Of a DNA stretch of 64,000 nucleotides, positions 61,575 through 64,000 are shown piece by piece. Below the pieces are notes generated by a model. It had not been told where the DNA came from. It made no database searches and worked only from the letters and a program-made list of their open reading frames with translations. Numbering within the stretch: the stretch's first letter is position 1; every line of letters starts with the position of its first letter. Source of the DNA: Halomicrobium katesii DSM 19301 (GTDB lineage Archaea > Halobacteriota > Halobacteria > Halobacteriales > Haloarculaceae); contig NZ_KB905378.1 of NCBI RefSeq assembly GCF_000379085.1, forward strand, positions 1 through 64,000, in the 5' to 3' direction. Both the position numbers and the translations under genes were made by a program.

Positions 61575-62609
61575 TCAGCGTTCTTCGATCGGAGTGAACG
61601 ACTGCGATTCGGGACCGGTATACCGACTCCGTGGTCGGATGAGCCGGTTGTCTTCGAGGTACTCGTCGACGTGGACCACCCAGCCGGCGACTCGGCTCAT
61701 CGCGAAAATAGGTGTATAGAGATCAACGGGGATGCCGAGCTGATAGTAGACACTGCCCGAGTAGAAGTCTACGTTCGGGGCGATCCCATTCTGGACGAGT
61801 CCTTCCTCCTCGGTGAGGTCCGTCTCGATGGCGCGCGTGTACTCGCACCACTTCGACTCGCCGGTCGACTGTGCGAGTGCGTCACTGCGGGCTTCGAGGA
61901 TCGCTGCGCGCGGATCTTTGACGCTGTACACACGATGTCCCCAGCCAGGAATTTTACGCCCCTCCTCCAGTACCGACTCCGTCCACTCGACCGGGTCGTC
62001 CCCGCTTTCGTCGAGTTCGAGCAGTGTCTCTATCACATCTTGATTCGCGCCACCGTGGAGTGGTCCCGAGAGTGCCCCGACACCGGCCGTGACTGCGCTA
62101 TAGAGATCCGCGTGTGTGCTTGCGACCGTCATCGCGGTGAACGTCGAGGCGTTGAGACCGTGATCCGCATGGCCGAGGTCGTCGTCGGGTTCGATCGGTT
62201 CTTCGCCCTGTCGCAACCGCTCGTACGCGGCGATCACCGTGGGGATCTTGGCCGTGAGTCGACGACCGGTCCGTCGAATTATCTCTGAATCGGTCGGGAC
62301 CAGCCCTCGTTCGGGATCGGCGGCCAAAAGCACCGAGATGCCGGTTCGGAGTGCAGCCATCGGCTGTTCGTCTTGCTGGGCGAGACGCTCCAGTGTCGTG
62401 AGGACTGCCTCGTCGATGCTTCGGTGCTCGCGTAGCTGTCCGGTGAACGTATCTAGCTCGGACTGGGTCGGAAGCGCCCCGTTCCAGAGGAGAGACAACG
62501 CTTCCTCAAACGTGGCCCGGCCAGCGAGGTCCTCGATCGGATACCCTCGATACGAGAGGTTTCCCGTGTCGCCGTTGATGACTGAGAGTTCTGATTCGGC
62601 CACGATCAC
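61575..62609 (-). CDS. gltA: Citrate synthase (start codon uncertain)
   Basis: The enzyme condenses oxaloacetate and acetyl-CoA. From GTG 62609 it has 344 residues with the catalytic regions LGHADHGLNASTFTAMTVAST, SGPLHGGANQDVIETL, IPGWGHRVYSVKDPRAAILEA and NGIAPNVDFYSGSVYYQLGIP. The family's N-terminus is encoded further upstream in the same frame (STSDQIKRGLEGV before IVAESEL), but no ATG, GTG or TTG precedes it. The codon before AGT ACG TCG is GTT, and a TGA lies about 11 codons earlier. So either GTG 62609 is used and about 14 residues are lost, or the gene has a damaged start. The TGA stop is shared with R3 copy F. Confidence 0.85.
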   Translation of the reverse strand: MIVAESELSVINGDTGNLSYRGYPIEDLAGRATFEEALSLLWNGALPTQSELDTFTGQLREHRSIDEAVLTTLERLAQQDEQPMAALRTGISVLLAADPERGLVPTDSEIIRRTGRRLTAKIPTVIAAYERLRQGEEPIEPDDDLGHADHGLNASTFTAMTVASTHADLYSAVTAGVGALSGPLHGGANQDVIETLLELDESGDDPVEWTESVLEEGRKIPGWGHRVYSVKDPRAAILEARSDALAQSTGESKWCEYTRAIETDLTEEEGLVQNGIAPNVDFYSGSVYYQLGIPVDLYTPIFAMSRVAGWVVHVDEYLEDNRLIRPRSRYTGPESQSFTPIEER

Positions 62610-62792
62610 TCCTTCGAGACCACGTTTGATCTGGTCCGACGTACTAACCCTCTGTCGGCACGCCGCAATAAGTCACGAGTGAGAGCAGCGTAAGACGGCT
62701 TCCTGTAGGTTACCCGTACGGATGATTAACCGGCAGTGCAGGCTGCTGGGTGGAGGTCACCGCGCTTTTGATAGAGTAACAGTCGAACAGTC

Positions 62793-62933
62793 GGCCTTGT
62801 TTAGACGCAGTACAAATCGGCTCTTGCAGCGTATGCTCCGCGAACAGATCGACACGATGAGGCACTCAGGACAGGTTTTAGATCAACCGCAACGGCCCGT
62901 GACTCGCCGGTTGAGGAGCGTCTAAACACGGCC
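62793..62933 (+). mobile_element. R1 element, copy 6 (141 bp)
   Basis: R1 sequence almost identical to copy 1, flanked by GAACAGTC at 62785-62792 and 62934-62941. The right duplication contains the first two bases of the stop codon (TCA) of the downstream chimeric ORF, which stays intact. Confidence 0.93.
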
Positions 62934-62939
62934 GAACAG

Positions 62940-63650
62940 TCAGAACGTGATGATCTCGTAGTTGTCGGCGACGAGCGACCGGATGCTCGGGTGGCCGTCG
63001 TGATCGTCGAGTGTGACGATACCGGCGTCGGCGACTGCGTCTTCGACGCCGAAGGCGCCGGCACAGAAGTCACGGACGGACGTACTGGCACGGACTGCCT
63101 GATACAGCTCGTGGTAGTCGCTATTTTCGTCTTCGAGCCTCGGAATCCACTGTGTCCCGGCCCCATCGAAAATGACTCTCACTTCGTCGCCTTCGGTCTC
63201 GACGAACCCCTGTTCGTCCGTTTCGACGGCCGTCGCAGCAAGGTTCGGCGTATCCGCCTTCGAAACGCGGCCTGCGGCGACGAGGAGTTCGTCGCCGGTC
63301 ACTGTCACAGGGTCCGCACCGTCCACGAGTCCGGGGTCGTCGCCATACTCGTACGGGATCGCTTCGACCGTGATCTCGCCGTCCTGCTGGCTGACCGCTG
63401 TGGCGGCGTGGCCGGTGTGGACCGTGAAACGGTCGGCATATCGGTCGATAAATGCCTGTCCGACTTCGTCGTCGGCCTCGGGCGGGAGCGTCGGTCGTCG
63501 TCCGATGATCGACACGTCGCTCCCGAACGTCCCGAAGAAGTGCGCGAGCTCGGCTGCGATGTACCCGCTGCCGACGATCACGAGATGATCCGGTGGCGTC
63601 TCCAGCTGGAGTGCCTCGGTGCTGGTCAGATACGACACGTTGTCGAGACC
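62940..63650 (-). pseudogene. Chimeric remnant: FAD/NAD oxidoreductase middle joined to a DsrE-like end
   Basis: The open frame has no proper start. Its first part (TIDGLDNVSYLTSTEALQLETPPDHLVIVGSGYIAAELAHFFGTFG through VTVTGDELLVAAGRVSKADTPNLAATAVETDEQGFVET) is the NAD-binding middle of a dihydrolipoyl or mercuric-reductase-like flavoprotein. From about 63182 it becomes VRVIFDGAGTQWIPRLEDENSDYHELYQAVR and ends VADNYEIITF, the C-terminal part of a DsrE-family protein. FAD-binding and dimerisation parts are missing. The first junction is to the DUF3179 gene at about 63652, so three unrelated genes are joined. The product would not be an active flavoenzyme. Confidence 0.75.
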
Positions 63651-64000
63651 GTCGATCGTACACCACGGCGCTCCAGCAGATCGGGCATCACGTCACGACG
63701 ATCGGCCGGCCGTCCACAATATCGTTGACTATCTCGTGATAGCTGAGGATACGGACCGGGTACGCGCGAGTGATCCCAGCGCGCTCGACGACTATAGTAA
63801 CAATTGAAACGATTTACACACCGATCACACTGCAGTCGTGCGATCGGGTGTGCATTGATTTTCAATGGCTACTATATCACGTCGTCGTCCGGGTCACCAA
63901 AATACGACGGGCCGAACACCGGGTCGTCGATGCTCGGGATCGCATCCCGCGGGAGGACGTTCTGGACGTGCATATCGTGTGTTGGGTCGCTAGCTACATC
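63651..64000 (-). pseudogene. DUF3179 gene fragment with an R4 insertion and an in-frame stop
   Basis: From the right window edge the minus-strand frame reads DVASDPTHDMHVQNVLPRDAIPSIDDPVFGPSYFGDPDDDV, then is broken by R4 copy 3. It resumes as VVERAGITRAYPVRILSYHEIVNDIVDGRPIVVT, then a TGA at 63688-63690, then CPICWSAVVYDR. The DUF3179 motif YCPIC shows that the TGA replaced a tyrosine codon. Removing R4 with one TA gives GAC GTG ATA GTC GTC in frame. After VVYDR the sequence changes to the flavoprotein piece. DUF3179 proteins are exported and of unknown function. Confidence 0.8.
63793..63876 (+). mobile_element. R4 element, copy 3 (84 bp), inside a DUF3179 gene
   Basis: Ends TATAGTAACAATTGAAA and TTTCAATGGCTACTATA with the core of copy 1. 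Excision with a single TA restores the DUF3179 frame, which fixes the target duplication as TA. Confidence 0.9.

Overview
The window is haloarchaeal chromosome or megaplasmid DNA, closest in content to the Haloarcula/Halomicrobium side of the class Halobacteria. The evidence is acidic GC-rich proteins, an intron-containing tRNA-Trp, haloarchaea-specific families (DUF5794, DUF5795, HFX_2341), men genes for menaquinone and a 270-residue DacZ-type diadenylate cyclase. No rRNA and no CRISPR array were seen. Ordinary GC-rich genes alternate with islands of mobile and decayed DNA.

Layout. 1-2.9 kb: a broken gene carrying a 141-bp repeat, then an integrated replicon with a HUH-type Rep beside tRNA-Trp. 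3.2-21.4 kb: mostly core genes (guaB, tyrA, an Rsm22-like methyltransferase, surE, cobT, dacZ-mscS, menE-menC-menA, doxX, menB), with regulators, tRNA-Leu and several short elements between them. 21.5-28.5 kb: an AT-richer accessory island with a lipoprotein, an IS630 remnant, two tandem IS1595 copies, a broken IS4-type transposase and gene fragments. 28.5-30.1 kb: SHOCT, DUF302 and methyltransferase genes. 30.2-43.8 kb: an iron-regulated siderophore locus. A stand-alone NIS synthetase is followed by dat-ddc-iucA-iucB-iucD-iucC, a polysaccharide deacetylase and a MATE exporter, with four inverted-repeat iron boxes (TTTTAGG-N4-CCTAAAA type, the second with one arm degenerate). 43.8-45.1 kb: a truncated iron ABC binding-protein gene and an ISH6-like remnant. 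45.2-46.8 kb: YndJ and DUF4166 genes. 46.9-49.9 kb: an integrated element with a 17-bp perfect inverted repeat, ParA, a small acidic partner and a tyrosine integrase. 49.9-52.6 kb: IS66, a broken IS6 and short repeats. 52.7-62.6 kb: a Rieske-glutamate synthase protein, a K+ channel, a Na+/H+ antiporter, a Rieske-ThDP enzyme, small membrane or hypothetical proteins and citrate synthase. 62.9-64 kb: a three-part chimeric pseudogene.

The siderophore locus makes biochemical sense. Dat and Ddc convert aspartate semialdehyde through diaminobutyrate to 1,3-diaminopropane, IucD and IucB hydroxylate and acylate it, and the NIS synthetases join it to citrate; a schizokinen-like product is the inference. 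The third synthetase, deacetylase and MATE exporter go beyond the basic six-gene set.

The most unusual signal is the load of short non-autonomous elements, at least six families here called R1 to R6. R3 and R5 are palindromic, about 79 bp long, and flanked by a 3-bp TGA/TCA duplication. In four of eight clear copies that TGA is exactly the stop codon of the neighbouring gene (surE, a 75-aa gene, an 89-aa gene, citrate synthase). Diverged copies adjoin the stop codons of menB and a 121-aa gene. Removing the elements from two transposase genes restores their reading frames.
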